A DNA stretch of 64,000 bases from Persicitalea sp963716085 (GCA_963716085.1 OY970288.1:2480001-2544000), one strand, 5' to 3'; positions 1 to 9,016 are shown, numbered from the stretch's first letter. Notes: generated by a model not told the origin, from the letters alone. Numbers and translations are program-made.

Positions 1-2
1 AC

Positions 3-146
3 GATCTGCCGATTTTGATTTCTTTATTGAAGAACAAAAATCAACTGATCGGCGGAACGGAAAACGAGGCGCAGACAGACGCTGACAATGCCGATGTGCG
101 AGCCGCGGCTGCCTACGCCGTTATCAAGATTCAACAAAGGCACTGA
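3..146 (+). CDS. C-terminal fragment of an unidentified protein
   Basis: An open frame enters from the left edge and ends at TGA 144-146, giving 47 residues. The tail is helical and alanine-rich (DVRAAAAYAVIKIQQ), like the last helix of a HEAT-type repeat or the C-terminus of some Bacteroidota sulfatases, but the piece is too short to assign. It lies 26 bp before the aldolase gene on the same strand, so it may be the upstream member of the catabolic operon. Confidence 0.5.
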   Translation, partial: DLPILISLLKNKNQLIGGTENEAQTDADNADVRAAAAYAVIKIQQRH

Positions 147-172
147 TGAATTTACCCTTTTAATACATTCAT

Positions 173-1009
173 ATGAAAATGCAGCCCAGCCAAATGTGGC
201 CTAGCCGAATGCGGCCCAGCCGAGTACTTGAAAAGTTGAGAGCAGGCCAAACGGCCAGTTGTTTTAAGATCAACCTCTGCGACCCCCGTTCAGTGGAAAT
301 AGCCGCTTTGGCGGGCTTCGACTGCGTGTGGGTGGATCAAGAACACGTTGGGCAAGACTGGAACCTGCTGGCGGCCAACATTTGGGCGGCCAAAGCGCAG
401 GATACCGATGCTATGGTTCGGGTGGCACGGGGCTCGTATAGTGACTACGTCAAGCCGCTGGAACTGGACGCTACGGGGATTATGGTGCCGCATATCATGG
501 GTTTTGAAGACGCCCGACAAATAGTAAAGATGACGCGCTTTCATCCCGTAGGCCGTCGTCCTATGGACGGCGGCAACGCCGACGGGGCTTACACCTTTTT
601 GGATTTTGACGCCTACTTAAAGCAGGCCAACGAACAGCGATTCGTGGCTTTGCAAATCGAAGACAAAGAACCGCTGGCGGAGCTGGACGCCATCGCCGCC
701 CTGGATGGCTACGATATGCTATTCTTTGGGCCGGGGGATTTTAGCCAAAGTATCGGCGCACCCGGCGAGTGGAACCATCCGGAGCTTCTCGCCGCCCGCA
801 AGCGCGTCGCCGAAGTCGCCCGCAAGCATGGCAAGTTTGCCGCCACGGTGGGGAGTCCCGCCAACCTGGACGAATTGCTGGCGATGGGCTACCAGTTCGT
901 CAGCGTCGGGGCTGACGTTGTGGGGCTCAAAAACTATTGTCTGGATTTGGTGGGTGCTTTTTCCAAGAATGAAAAGCAGGCCGAAAAGAATTCATATTTG
1001 GAGAATTGA
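173..1009 (+). CDS. HpcH/HpaI aldolase family protein
   Basis: A 278-residue class II pyruvate aldolase of the HpcH/HpaI (2-keto-3-deoxy sugar acid or 4-hydroxy-2-oxoheptanedioate) family. These enzymes split a 2-oxo-4-hydroxy acid into pyruvate and an aldehyde in the cytoplasm using a divalent metal. Visible family features are VDQEH (candidate base His58), Arg83, and the metal-ligand positions Glu163 (QIED) and Asp189 (GPGD). The first 17 residues come from a 15-bp triplicated sequence, so translation could start at Met13 (nt 209), where the normal family N-terminus begins. It heads a same-strand run of enzymes to 8129. The exact substrate is not readable; a sugar-acid-derived keto acid is inferred from the neighbours. 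Confidence 0.85.
   Translation: MKMQPSQMWPSRMRPSRVLEKLRAGQTASCFKINLCDPRSVEIAALAGFDCVWVDQEHVGQDWNLLAANIWAAKAQDTDAMVRVARGSYSDYVKPLELDATGIMVPHIMGFEDARQIVKMTRFHPVGRRPMDGGNADGAYTFLDFDAYLKQANEQRFVALQIEDKEPLAELDAIAALDGYDMLFFGPGDFSQSIGAPGEWNHPELLAARKRVAEVARKHGKFAATVGSPANLDELLAMGYQFVSVGADVVGLKNYCLDLVGAFSKNEKQAEKNSYLEN
179..223 (+). repeat. Three 15-bp tandem repeats at an aldolase start
   Basis: Three near-identical 15-bp units (179-193, 194-208, 209-223) encode MQPSQ, MWPSR and MRPSR. Each begins with an in-frame ATG, so copy number changes the number of candidate start codons without shifting frame. Confidence 0.85.
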
Positions 1010-1086
1010 TCCGCAGTATTCTACCTGATTTTTCGACGAGTATTTGCACAATGTACCGCCGGACTACCAAACGCTAAAAAATTCCA

Positions 1087-2043
1087 ATGCTAAAAAGAAA
1101 GCTGGGTAAAACCGGAATAATGGTATCAGAAATCGCTTTCGGTGGCGTGGAGATCGGCCTGCCTTACGGCATAGGGATAGAAAGCGCCGCCGATATGCTC
1201 AGCGAGTCGGAGGCGGTCGAGTTGCTGCATTCTGCTCTAGACGCGGGCGTCAACTTCTTCGACACCGCCCGAATGTACGGCACTAGCGAGCAGCTCATGG
1301 GCAAAGCCTTCATGGGGCGGCGGCAGGAGGTAGTTCTGTGTACAAAATGTGGCCATTTACGAGATCAAAAGGGTAAATTACCTCCCGAAAACCAACTGCG
1401 GGCGTTCATTCAAAAATCACTACAAGAAAGCCTGTCTGCTCTACAAACTGATTTTGTGGATGTGTTCATGCTGCACCAAGTCGATCGGGAAATTCTGGCA
1501 AATGAAGCCATCGCGGCCGTTTTTTCGGAGTACAAAAAAGCGGGCCGTATCCGAGCGACGGGTGTTTCGACTTATACCGTTGAAGATTCGAAAATGGCGC
1601 TGGATGCCGGGATCTGGGACGTGATGCAGATTCCTTTTAATCTCTTGGACCAGCGCCAATCGACGCTGTTTGAGCGGGCCGATGCGCTGGGCGTCGGGCT
1701 GGTTGTGCGTTCGGTGTTGTTGAAAGGGTTGTTGAGCGACCGGGGGAAAAACCTGCACCCGGCCCTCAGCGCGGTGGAATCCCACATAAGCACTTTCGAC
1801 AATTTGCTCACCGACGGTTTTCCCGACCTGCCCTCATTGGCCACTAAGTTCGCCTTGTCTCAGAGTGAGGTCGCTGCGGTGCTGGTGGGCATTGACCGGC
1901 CCGAGTACCTCCGACAAGCGTTGGAGACTGCCAACGGAAAGTACCTGAATGACCAGCAGCTAGAAACCGCAAAACGATACGCCTACCCGGAACCCGAATT
2001 TCTGAATTTACCCCGCTGGGACCGGATGGGGTGGCTGCGATAA
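1087..2043 (+). CDS. Aldo/keto reductase
   Basis: A 318-residue NAD(P)H-dependent aldo/keto reductase with a TIM-barrel fold. The catalytic tetrad is visible: Asp59 (FFDT), Tyr64 (MYG), Lys87 (CTKCG) and His130 (MLHQ). The N-terminus (KLGKTGIMVSEIAFGG) is typical of sugar-directed AKRs such as L-fucose or D-threo-aldose dehydrogenases. It follows the aldolase by 77 bp and precedes the Gfo/Idh/MocA gene by 21 bp, which fits one operon. It could oxidise an aldose to a lactone or reduce the aldehyde released by the aldolase; the sequence does not decide between these. Confidence 0.9.
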   Translation: MLKRKLGKTGIMVSEIAFGGVEIGLPYGIGIESAADMLSESEAVELLHSALDAGVNFFDTARMYGTSEQLMGKAFMGRRQEVVLCTKCGHLRDQKGKLPPENQLRAFIQKSLQESLSALQTDFVDVFMLHQVDREILANEAIAAVFSEYKKAGRIRATGVSTYTVEDSKMALDAGIWDVMQIPFNLLDQRQSTLFERADALGVGLVVRSVLLKGLLSDRGKNLHPALSAVESHISTFDNLLTDGFPDLPSLATKFALSQSEVAAVLVGIDRPEYLRQALETANGKYLNDQQLETAKRYAYPEPEFLNLPRWDRMGWLR

Positions 2044-2064
2044 TTTTTTATAAAAAGACACAAA

Positions 2065-2988
2065 ATGATAAACATCGGCATCGTGGGCATGAGCCCCGGC
2101 AACGCCCATCCTTATTCCTGGTCGGCCATTGTGAATGGGCATTTTGACGGAGAAGAAATTAGCCGGGTCGGCTACCCGGCGGTAGCGGCTTATCTCGAAG
2201 CCAACCAGGATACACTTGGCTTGTCCAATGCGCGGGTCACGCACGTTTGGGCGCAGGAAGCGCAGATCGCGGCCAGCATTGCCCGCGCCACCCGCATCGA
2301 CCATACGGTCGAGCGACTGGAAGACCTGGTCGGCCGGGTGGATGCCGTCATCCTGGCCCGCGATGACCCTGAGAATCACATCGCGATGGCGAAACCCTTC
2401 CTTGATGCCAACGTGCCCCTGTTTATCGATAAGCCTCTGGCCGCTACGGCGGCTGATTTGACATACTTTACGGAACAGCACGCCAACGGAAAATTTCTGA
2501 TGTCGTGCTCATCCATGCGCTACGCAAATGAGTGTCGGATTGTCAAACAAGGTCTGAAATCGTTAGGGAAAATCGAGCTGGTCACCGCTGTGGGAAAGAA
2601 GGACTGGATCAAATATGGCGTACATATGCTGGAAGCCGTTTTCGCTTTGCTGGATGACCCAACCCCACTGTCCGTTAGAAACATCGGTCGTGTGGATCGA
2701 GACATCGTTCACGTAGAATTCGCCGGAGGTACTCAGGCAACGATTCACTTGTATAGGGACATCGCTCCTACGTTCCAGCTTTCCGTCTTTGGCCAGCAGG
2801 ATTGGCGTTTGATCGACATCAAGAATTTCTACTCCATGTTCCGGGACAACATCATCGAGTTCGTGCGCTCGGTGGAGGAAGGCAGCCCCCGGCTGTCTTT
2901 TGACAAAACAACCGCCATCATCAAAACTCTGATTGCTGCCATCGAAAGTCGGGAGAATGATGGAACGATCATCAATATTCAAACTTAG
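2065..2988 (+). CDS. Gfo/Idh/MocA family oxidoreductase
   Basis: A 307-residue protein of the NAD(P)-dependent Gfo/Idh/MocA family, which oxidises or epimerises sugars, inositols and their derivatives. The N-terminus has a Rossmann strand but reads GIVGMSPGNAHPYSW, a subgroup with a HPYSW motif in place of the compact GxGxxG loop. The hallmark EKP appears as DKP (residues 131-133, FIDKPLA). The C-terminal half is a short alpha/beta domain. It is the third gene of the operon. The substrate is unknown; a sugar acid or deoxy sugar is inferred from context. Confidence 0.85.
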   Translation: MINIGIVGMSPGNAHPYSWSAIVNGHFDGEEISRVGYPAVAAYLEANQDTLGLSNARVTHVWAQEAQIAASIARATRIDHTVERLEDLVGRVDAVILARDDPENHIAMAKPFLDANVPLFIDKPLAATAADLTYFTEQHANGKFLMSCSSMRYANECRIVKQGLKSLGKIELVTAVGKKDWIKYGVHMLEAVFALLDDPTPLSVRNIGRVDRDIVHVEFAGGTQATIHLYRDIAPTFQLSVFGQQDWRLIDIKNFYSMFRDNIIEFVRSVEEGSPRLSFDKTTAIIKTLIAAIESRENDGTIINIQT

Positions 2989-3054
2989 AAGCTCCGCGCG
3001 GCGGGCGGCCCCGAAGATATTTTACACACCAACGCGGGGTGAAGCCTCGCAATT

Positions 3055-3843
3055 ATGAAACGCAAAATGAACGTAAAAGAACTACTCAGTCTAAAAGGAA
3101 AAGTCCTCGTCGTGACGGGCGGTTCGGGTCAATACGGACGCTGCATCGTCGAAGGACTGGCCGAAGCCGACGGTACTGTGATCACGACGTCCCGCGACTT
3201 GGCGAAAGCACAGGAGACAGCAGCAGAATTTCAACGGGCCGGACTGGACGTACACGGTATGCAGGTCGATCAGGCTGATGCGGAGTCTGTGAGGGCTTTC
3301 AAAGTCCAAATTCAAGAAACCTTTGGACGGCTGGATGGCTTCGTCAACAACGCCGTGTCCCGCCCCATGAAGGGCTACGATGCACCCATCGAAAGGTTCG
3401 ACGAATCCATGCGCGACAACGCTACGGGCATGATGAATTTGCTGCGCGAAATGACCGACATGATCGCACAAAGTGGCGGGGGTAGCGTGATCAACATTGC
3501 CTCCATGATGGGTATGTTCGGGCCAGACTTATCCAATTACGAAGGCACAGACATAGGAAACCCACCGCCCGACTACTTTTTTCACAATGCCGGACTCATC
3601 AATCTCAACCGTTATATGGCGCGAATTATGGAGGGTCGGAATGTACGGTTCAATTGCATCAGTCCGGGCGGACTATTCAACCACCAGCCCGATGCCTTCC
3701 TGAAAAACTATACAAAGAAAGTACCCCTAAAACGCATGGCGAACAACGACGACATCAAAGGTCTGGTGGTGCTGTTGGCTTCGGAGGCGGGTGCTTATAT
3801 TAATGGAGAAAATATTTTGATGGATGGAGGGTTAAATGCTTAA
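3055..3843 (+). CDS. SDR family protein lacking the catalytic lysine
   Basis: A 262-residue short-chain dehydrogenase/reductase. The cofactor loop reads TGGSGQYG (residues 21-28) and the VNNA strand is at 97-100. The tetrad Asn (DNATG) and Ser150 are present, as is Tyr174, but the YxxxK motif reads YFFHN, so the lysine position is Asn178. The residues after it (AGLINL) align normally, so this is a real substitution and not a frame error. In SDRs that lysine lowers the tyrosine pKa and holds the nicotinamide ribose; its loss suggests altered chemistry or a non-catalytic partner. A canonical SDR follows after 11 bp. Met5 (nt 3067) is an alternative start. Confidence 0.88.
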   Translation: MKRKMNVKELLSLKGKVLVVTGGSGQYGRCIVEGLAEADGTVITTSRDLAKAQETAAEFQRAGLDVHGMQVDQADAESVRAFKVQIQETFGRLDGFVNNAVSRPMKGYDAPIERFDESMRDNATGMMNLLREMTDMIAQSGGGSVINIASMMGMFGPDLSNYEGTDIGNPPPDYFFHNAGLINLNRYMARIMEGRNVRFNCISPGGLFNHQPDAFLKNYTKKVPLKRMANNDDIKGLVVLLASEAGAYINGENILMDGGLNA

Positions 3844-3854
3844 CTACAGAATCA

Positions 3855-4637
3855 ATGCCGGAAGATATACTGGGCCTTGAAGGTCGGGAAATATGGATCA
3901 TAGGTGGAGCAGGGTACCTGGGACAGGCTACGGTACGCCTTCTGGCCACGGCGGGATCCAACCTGTTGTGTGCCGACCTGGGTACGCGGGCCGCTGAGTT
4001 TGTGCAGAACGCCGGACTTTCTGACCAGGTTGAGGCAGCGACGCTCGACATCCGCGATGAAGCGGCTATTGCGGAGTTTGTGGCGGACTCGGTGCGGCGG
4101 CGGCGTGTGCCAGACGGGTTGGTTAACCTGACCTACACCGCGACCGCCCAAAAAATGGAAGATCTCACCGGTTCGGAGTTCGACGAAGCCAACCACGGCG
4201 GGCTGACGGGTACTTTCCTACTCGCCCGAGCAGTAGGGACAGAGATGGCCAAACTCGGACGGGGTAGCATCGTATTGTTTTCGAGTATGTACGGTAGTGT
4301 GTCTCCTGATCCAGGTCTTTACGAAGCGCCGATGAACAAAAACCCCATTGAGTACGGGGTATGCAAGGCGGGTATTATCCAAATGACCCGGTATTTGGCC
4401 GTGCATTGGGGAAAACAAAACGTCCGCTGCAACTGCGTTTCACCCGGTCCTTTTCCTAGTCCGGCGGTGGTGAAGAAACAGCCCGCATTTGTCGAAAAAT
4501 TGTCCGCTGAAGTACCCTTGGGCCGAATCGGCCGATCGCCGGAAGTTGCCGGGCCAGTCGCGTTTTTGCTCTCGGAAACCTCTTCCTACATCACCGGACA
4601 CAACCTGGCCGTGGATGGTGGCTGGACAAGTTGGTGA
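3855..4637 (+). CDS. SDR family oxidoreductase with intact active site
   Basis: A 260-residue short-chain dehydrogenase/reductase with the cofactor loop GGAGYLG (17-23), catalytic Ser144 (LFSSMYG), Tyr167 and Lys171 (YGVCK), and the usual C-terminal DGGW. It is only 11 bp downstream of the lysine-less SDR, about the same length and with a similar insert before the active-site Tyr, so the two probably arose by duplication and may form a heteromer. SDRs are normally tetrameric, which makes mixed assembly possible; that is inference. The likely role is oxidation or reduction of a sugar-derived hydroxyl in the cytoplasm. Confidence 0.9.
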   Translation: MPEDILGLEGREIWIIGGAGYLGQATVRLLATAGSNLLCADLGTRAAEFVQNAGLSDQVEAATLDIRDEAAIAEFVADSVRRRRVPDGLVNLTYTATAQKMEDLTGSEFDEANHGGLTGTFLLARAVGTEMAKLGRGSIVLFSSMYGSVSPDPGLYEAPMNKNPIEYGVCKAGIIQMTRYLAVHWGKQNVRCNCVSPGPFPSPAVVKKQPAFVEKLSAEVPLGRIGRSPEVAGPVAFLLSETSSYITGHNLAVDGGWTSW

Positions 4638-4740
4638 TGAGGAGCAGGACGATGTTTACGTAAAGGCGACCGAGACGGGCGGTAGTATTTTGTTAATAAT
4701 CGACAGAGCTTCGTTTTGAAAGCCATTTAATTGCAAAAAT

Positions 4741-5730
4741 ATGGAAGAACCAAATCCCGCTGATATTGACGTAGGCGTAGTGGGCTTGGGATTGATGGGC
4801 AGCAGCATCGTAGTTTCGCTGCTGATGGCCGGACACCGGGTAATGGCCATCGCGCCCATGAACCAAGACCAACATCTGGGGCCGAAGCGCATCCGCGACT
4901 ACCTGACGCTCTGCCACCAGTCGGAGTTGCTGGACGGAGCCCCCGAGCACTACTTGGCGCAACTCACCGTCACGCCAGATTACGCGCGGCTGGCAGAATG
5001 CCAATTGGTTCAGGAATGTGTGGTAGAAAAAATGGAAATCAAGCGAGATGTATTTTCGCGCATCGCCGCTCATGTATCGCCGCGCGCGGTTATCGCCAGC
5101 AATACGTCCGCTATTCCCATTAGTACGTTACAGACGTACGTGCCGTATCCCGAACGTTTCCTGGGAATTCACTGGGCTGAGCCTGCTTACATGACCCGCT
5201 TCCTGGAGGTGACCTGCGGTAAACGAACCAATACCGCGCACGCGGCCTGGATAATGAAATTGGCCACGCTTTGGGGTAAGGAACCCACTTTGTTGCGCCG
5301 CGATCTGCGGGGTTTTATCACTAATCGCTTGATGTACGCTGTATACCGCGAGATGTTTCATCTCATCGAAATGGAACAAGCAACTGTGGACGATGTCGAC
5401 AAAGCATTCCGCTATGATGCAGGCTCGTGGATGACGCTGATGGGTATTTTCCGGCGCATGGATTTGCTAGGGATAGCCGAATACGCAGAAATGCTCAAGA
5501 GAACGCTACCGTTGCTCAGCAACTCCGATGATGTGCCCGCCATCATGCAAAAAATAGCGGATACCCAGGCAAGGGGCATTCACGACGGGCGTGGACTCTA
5601 CGAATACGACCCGGAAGAATCCCAACGCTGGGAGGAGGCGTTTGCGCGATTCAATAAAGACATCTATCAACTATCCATGCAGTACCCTGCTCCCCGAACA
5701 AAGACTTTAGCTACCATTCTAGACCCGTGA
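4741..5730 (+). CDS. 3-hydroxyacyl-CoA dehydrogenase family protein (L-gulonate dehydrogenase-like)
   Basis: A 329-residue protein with the NAD-binding domain (GLGLMG, 15-20) and C-terminal helical domain of the 3-hydroxyacyl-CoA dehydrogenase family. The catalytic dyad positions are filled: His144 (GIHWAEP) and Glu156 (FLEV); the SNTSAIPIS loop (120-128) is also present. The family includes L-gulonate 3-dehydrogenase (lambda-crystallin) and carnitine dehydrogenase as well as beta-oxidation enzymes. With aldolase, AKR, SDR and MocA-type neighbours and no thiolase or enoyl-CoA hydratase, a sugar-acid substrate is more likely than acyl-CoA. Its stop overlaps the GTG start of a degenerate paralogue. 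Confidence 0.87.
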   Translation: MEEPNPADIDVGVVGLGLMGSSIVVSLLMAGHRVMAIAPMNQDQHLGPKRIRDYLTLCHQSELLDGAPEHYLAQLTVTPDYARLAECQLVQECVVEKMEIKRDVFSRIAAHVSPRAVIASNTSAIPISTLQTYVPYPERFLGIHWAEPAYMTRFLEVTCGKRTNTAHAAWIMKLATLWGKEPTLLRRDLRGFITNRLMYAVYREMFHLIEMEQATVDDVDKAFRYDAGSWMTLMGIFRRMDLLGIAEYAEMLKRTLPLLSNSDDVPAIMQKIADTQARGIHDGRGLYEYDPEESQRWEEAFARFNKDIYQLSMQYPAPRTKTLATILDP

Positions 5731-6731
5731 ATTTGGAAGGGTATCCAAACTTAAAACACATGAATGACAAAAGTGCAGTGCTGGTAACCGGAGGAAGTCC
5801 CCTTGCGTGCAGCGTAAGCGTTTGTCTGGTTCAGGCCGGATACACAGTTACGCTACTTACTGAGAACAAGATTGATGCGCAGCACCGTTGTACCACCCAC
5901 TTCGGCGACCTCCGTCGCTACACGGAGTCGACCCCGGAGGCGACGTTGCTTGAAATCGTAGAATCCGAGCCAGAGGGTCACACGTTTTCAATGGGGATAG
6001 CGCTTGCCGAAGAGAATCTGGTAGCGAAGAAAGCGGCGATCTCGCGTCTGGAGTCTCTGCTTCCAGCCGATGCTCCTATCTTAATCTCTACTGAGACATT
6101 CGACTTATTGCTACTTCAAAAAGAAGTACTTGATCCGGCTCGCCTCGTTGGGGTCAACTGGGTCGAACCGGCTCACACGACTTACTTCCTTGAACTTATT
6201 AGTAACGAAATAACCGACGAGAAAATCGTGTCGGAACTATTTGATTTGGCCCAAAGTACTTGGCAAAAAGACCCGTACCGAGTCAGAAAGAGCACGGGAA
6301 TTCGCCAAAAGCTGATGGCAGCACTCATTCGGGAAGCGCTGTTTTTGGTGGAGAATGGCTATGCATCCGTGGAGGACATCGACCGGGCATGCCGCAACGA
6401 CCCTGGGTACTACCTCCCCTTTGCGGGCAACTGCCGCTACATGGATTTGATGGGAACCTACTCCTACGGCATGGTGATGAAGGATTTGAACCCAGAACTA
6501 GCCAAGGATAAAAGTCTCGCTCCCTTTTTTGCTGAAATTTTGAAACAGAGAGAGAGAGGCGTAAACAGTGACGCGGGCTTCTACGCTTCCCAGCCGACCG
6601 AAGCCGCCGATTGGGGAAAGAAAACCCGGCGATTTAGCTATCAGATTCAACAACTTATTGAAAAGTATCCATTTAATCAGCCAAAAGATGCGGACAAATC
6701 AGTTCAGGATTTTATTCCCTCAAATACGTGA
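5727..6731 (+). CDS. 3-hydroxyacyl-CoA dehydrogenase-like protein with degenerate active site
   Basis: A 334-residue paralogue of the preceding protein, aligned closely in the second half (GVNWVEPAHTTYFLEL against GIHWAEPAYMTRFLEV). Two functional motifs are degraded: the dinucleotide loop reads GGSPLACS in place of GLGLMGSS, and the catalytic His position is Asn144, while Glu156 is kept. The frame is open, so it is conserved as a protein and is not a pseudogene. The GTG start overlaps the upstream stop (GTGA at 5727-5730), implying translational coupling; ATG 5760 is an alternative start. A regulatory or structural subunit for the active paralogue is inferred. Confidence 0.82.
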   Translation: MNLEGYPNLKHMNDKSAVLVTGGSPLACSVSVCLVQAGYTVTLLTENKIDAQHRCTTHFGDLRRYTESTPEATLLEIVESEPEGHTFSMGIALAEENLVAKKAAISRLESLLPADAPILISTETFDLLLLQKEVLDPARLVGVNWVEPAHTTYFLELISNEITDEKIVSELFDLAQSTWQKDPYRVRKSTGIRQKLMAALIREALFLVENGYASVEDIDRACRNDPGYYLPFAGNCRYMDLMGTYSYGMVMKDLNPELAKDKSLAPFFAEILKQRERGVNSDAGFYASQPTEAADWGKKTRRFSYQIQQLIEKYPFNQPKDADKSVQDFIPSNT

Positions 6732-6761
6732 AAGGATTCGTTTTCCCCAAACCATATACCT

Positions 6762-8129
6762 ATGAATCAATCTCTTCTACGAGCGGGAGCGGCTGAAGTT
6801 GACATCACGCCTCCTCTCGGTACGATCATCAACGGCGACTTTGTTGCCCATTACGCCACGACACTTCACGATCCGCTCTTTGCCAAAGCGTTGGTACTGG
6901 CCAACCGCGATACGAGCCTCGTTATTGTGGTTGTAGATATTTGCGTGATGCCGCGTGACTTTCTGGATCAGGTAAAAGAAGCAATCTCTCGGCAAGTCGA
7001 TATTCCTAACGCTAACATTCTTATTTCCAGCACCCACACCCACGCCGCCGGATCAGTTGCGGAGGTACATTTGGTGGGGGCCGATTTGGGCTACCGTCGG
7101 CGGTTGCCAGGCATGGTCACCGAAGCCATCAGGCAAGCGTATGCCAATCTACGGCCTGCCGAGGTGGCTTTTGGTAGTGTCGAAGTTCCCGAACATGTCT
7201 TGTGCCGCCGCTATCTAATGGATGAAAACTATCAGCCCCGCAATCCCGTAACGGGGGGCATAGACCAGGTGAAAATGAATCCTTTTGGCGTCGAGGATCA
7301 TATTCTTAGCCGGGTGGCCACCCCTGATCCAGAACTTAGCTTTCTGGGAGTGAAGGCAGTGAATGGCGGCTGGATAAGCCTGTTGGCAAACTATTCCTTG
7401 CACTACGTTGGGGACTGGGAGAATGGCACCCTGACGGCCGACTATTTCGGCGAGTTTTCTCGACAAATCCAGCAAAAATTAGGAGCAGATGAGAGATTTG
7501 TGGGTATGATGAGCAACGGGACGAGCGGTGATATGAGCATTTGGGATTTCATGGACTGGGATCGCTATCCAACCGGGCATTTTGAGAAAAGCCGACTCAT
7601 CGGCGAAGACTTGGCCGAAAAAGTGTTTCGAAAGACCGAGAATCTACATTGGAACAATGAACCGTTATTAGCTGCACTTTCTGCGGAGCTGGCACTCACT
7701 ACGAATACGCCCACCGCGTCAGAGCTTGCCAAGGCTCAAACGATTGTGGCGGAGAGTGATTACGAGAATATCGTTCCCAACGAAGATGGTTTGCGGAGAA
7801 TATACGCCCGGGAGCAATTGCTTCTCAATGAGTTTCCGAAACTGACAACGAATCTCGTTCAGGTATTCAGAATCGGGGATACGGTAATCGGGGCGCTACC
7901 GGGCGAGTTTTTTGCCGAAACAGGCTTGCGGCTCAAATCCCGATTTGCTAACTACTTTACGATCAGCATGGCCAATGGCTATATCGGATACGTCCCACCC
8001 GCCGCAGAAATAAAGCGCGGCGGCTACGAAACCTGGCGTTGTCGCATCAGTTGCCTGGAAAGTGGGGCCGAAGAAAAGTTCAGGGAAACCTTGGGTGAAT
8101 TAGTAGAAAAAATAATCAGCAAGGATTGA
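6762..8129 (+). CDS. Neutral/alkaline ceramidase-like N-terminal domain protein
   Basis: A 455-residue protein matching the N-terminal catalytic domain of neutral/alkaline non-lysosomal ceramidases: AEVDITPPLG near the start, then a histidine-rich zinc-site motif SSTHTHAAG (near residues 89-97) and a later NGTSGDMS segment. True ceramidases are about 650-700 residues with an immunoglobulin-like C-terminal domain; that domain is absent. No signal peptide is seen, so it is probably cytoplasmic. Similar short versions occur in sugar-catabolic loci of Bacteroidota and Planctomycetes, where a ceramide substrate is doubtful. It ends the operon, 31 bp after the degenerate dehydrogenase. Confidence 0.82.
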   Translation: MNQSLLRAGAAEVDITPPLGTIINGDFVAHYATTLHDPLFAKALVLANRDTSLVIVVVDICVMPRDFLDQVKEAISRQVDIPNANILISSTHTHAAGSVAEVHLVGADLGYRRRLPGMVTEAIRQAYANLRPAEVAFGSVEVPEHVLCRRYLMDENYQPRNPVTGGIDQVKMNPFGVEDHILSRVATPDPELSFLGVKAVNGGWISLLANYSLHYVGDWENGTLTADYFGEFSRQIQQKLGADERFVGMMSNGTSGDMSIWDFMDWDRYPTGHFEKSRLIGEDLAEKVFRKTENLHWNNEPLLAALSAELALTTNTPTASELAKAQTIVAESDYENIVPNEDGLRRIYAREQLLLNEFPKLTTNLVQVFRIGDTVIGALPGEFFAETGLRLKSRFANYFTISMANGYIGYVPPAAEIKRGGYETWRCRISCLESGAEEKFRETLGELVEKIISKD

Positions 8130-8146
8130 GCTGTCGGCCACTGCGC

Positions 8147-9016
8147 TCAGGGTACCAAAAGCGTACGACGATAGCAGGTAGGTGTCATGTTTTTTAGTTT
8201 TTTAAACTGGCGGTTGAAATTTGCCAGGTTGTTGAAGCCACACTCGAAAGCGATTTCCGCGACATTGAGATCGTTGTCGCCCAGCAGCTTGCAAGCATGA
8301 CCGATTCTGACGGTGTTGAGGTATTCGACAAAAGTAGCGCGAAACTGTTCTTTGAAAAAGTTGCAAAATGAGGTGATTCCCATGTTAGCCACGGAAGCAA
8401 TCTCGGTCAGGCTTATGTCGCGGTCGAAATTATTCAAAATGTATTCGGTGATCCGGCGGAAGCGATCCGAGGTATCGTATTGGAAATTCTGGACGAACGT
8501 CGGACTTGCCAGCAGGTCGTATTCGGTTGTGCGAGCCATGAGGTCGAAAATCGAAAAAAGCGTAGAAAGTCTCTGCATCCCGTTCTTGGTCGGCATCGTT
8601 TTCAACAAACCGTTGATTTCTCTGCGGACTTTGTCTTTAAAAACCATGCCTCGTTCTGCCAGTCGGAGTACCTTTCGGAAATCCTGCATCTCGGGAATGG
8701 ATAGAAAATCTTCTCCCAAGAATTCTTCCACGAAATGCACCACGATCGCATCGGCCAGGTGATCGGCCCGACCATCAGTGTACAGAGGGTCGTTCACCCA
8801 TACATGGGGCAGCATCGATCCCATGAATACCAAGTCATCCTCCTCGAAATACCCAATGTGATCGCCTACCATGCGGCGGCCCGTACTTTTAGTAATAAGC
8901 ACGAGTTCGTATTCTGGATGAAAGTGCCACGGGCAGGGGAAGTACGTCCCAGTCTCCTGGAAGACAACAAAGGATTTATCGAAATCCTTGGGGAATCGTA
9001 TTTCAACTGCGTCCAT
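8147..9016 (-). CDS. AraC family transcriptional regulator
   Basis: A 289-residue regulator with an N-terminal cupin-like sensor half (WHFHPEYELVLITKSTG, about residues 30-46) and a C-terminal AraC double helix-turn-helix (ISLTEIASVANMG ... LNVAEIAFECGFNN). It converges on the ceramidase-like gene with a 17-bp gap and diverges from the RraA gene at 9211. Its place inside the island suggests that it activates these enzymes in response to a sugar or sugar acid, which is inference from position. Confidence 0.9.
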   Translation of the reverse strand: MDAVEIRFPKDFDKSFVVFQETGTYFPCPWHFHPEYELVLITKSTGRRMVGDHIGYFEEDDLVFMGSMLPHVWVNDPLYTDGRADHLADAIVVHFVEEFLGEDFLSIPEMQDFRKVLRLAERGMVFKDKVRREINGLLKTMPTKNGMQRLSTLFSIFDLMARTTEYDLLASPTFVQNFQYDTSDRFRRITEYILNNFDRDISLTEIASVANMGITSFCNFFKEQFRATFVEYLNTVRIGHACKLLGDNDLNVAEIAFECGFNNLANFNRQFKKLKNMTPTCYRRTLLVP

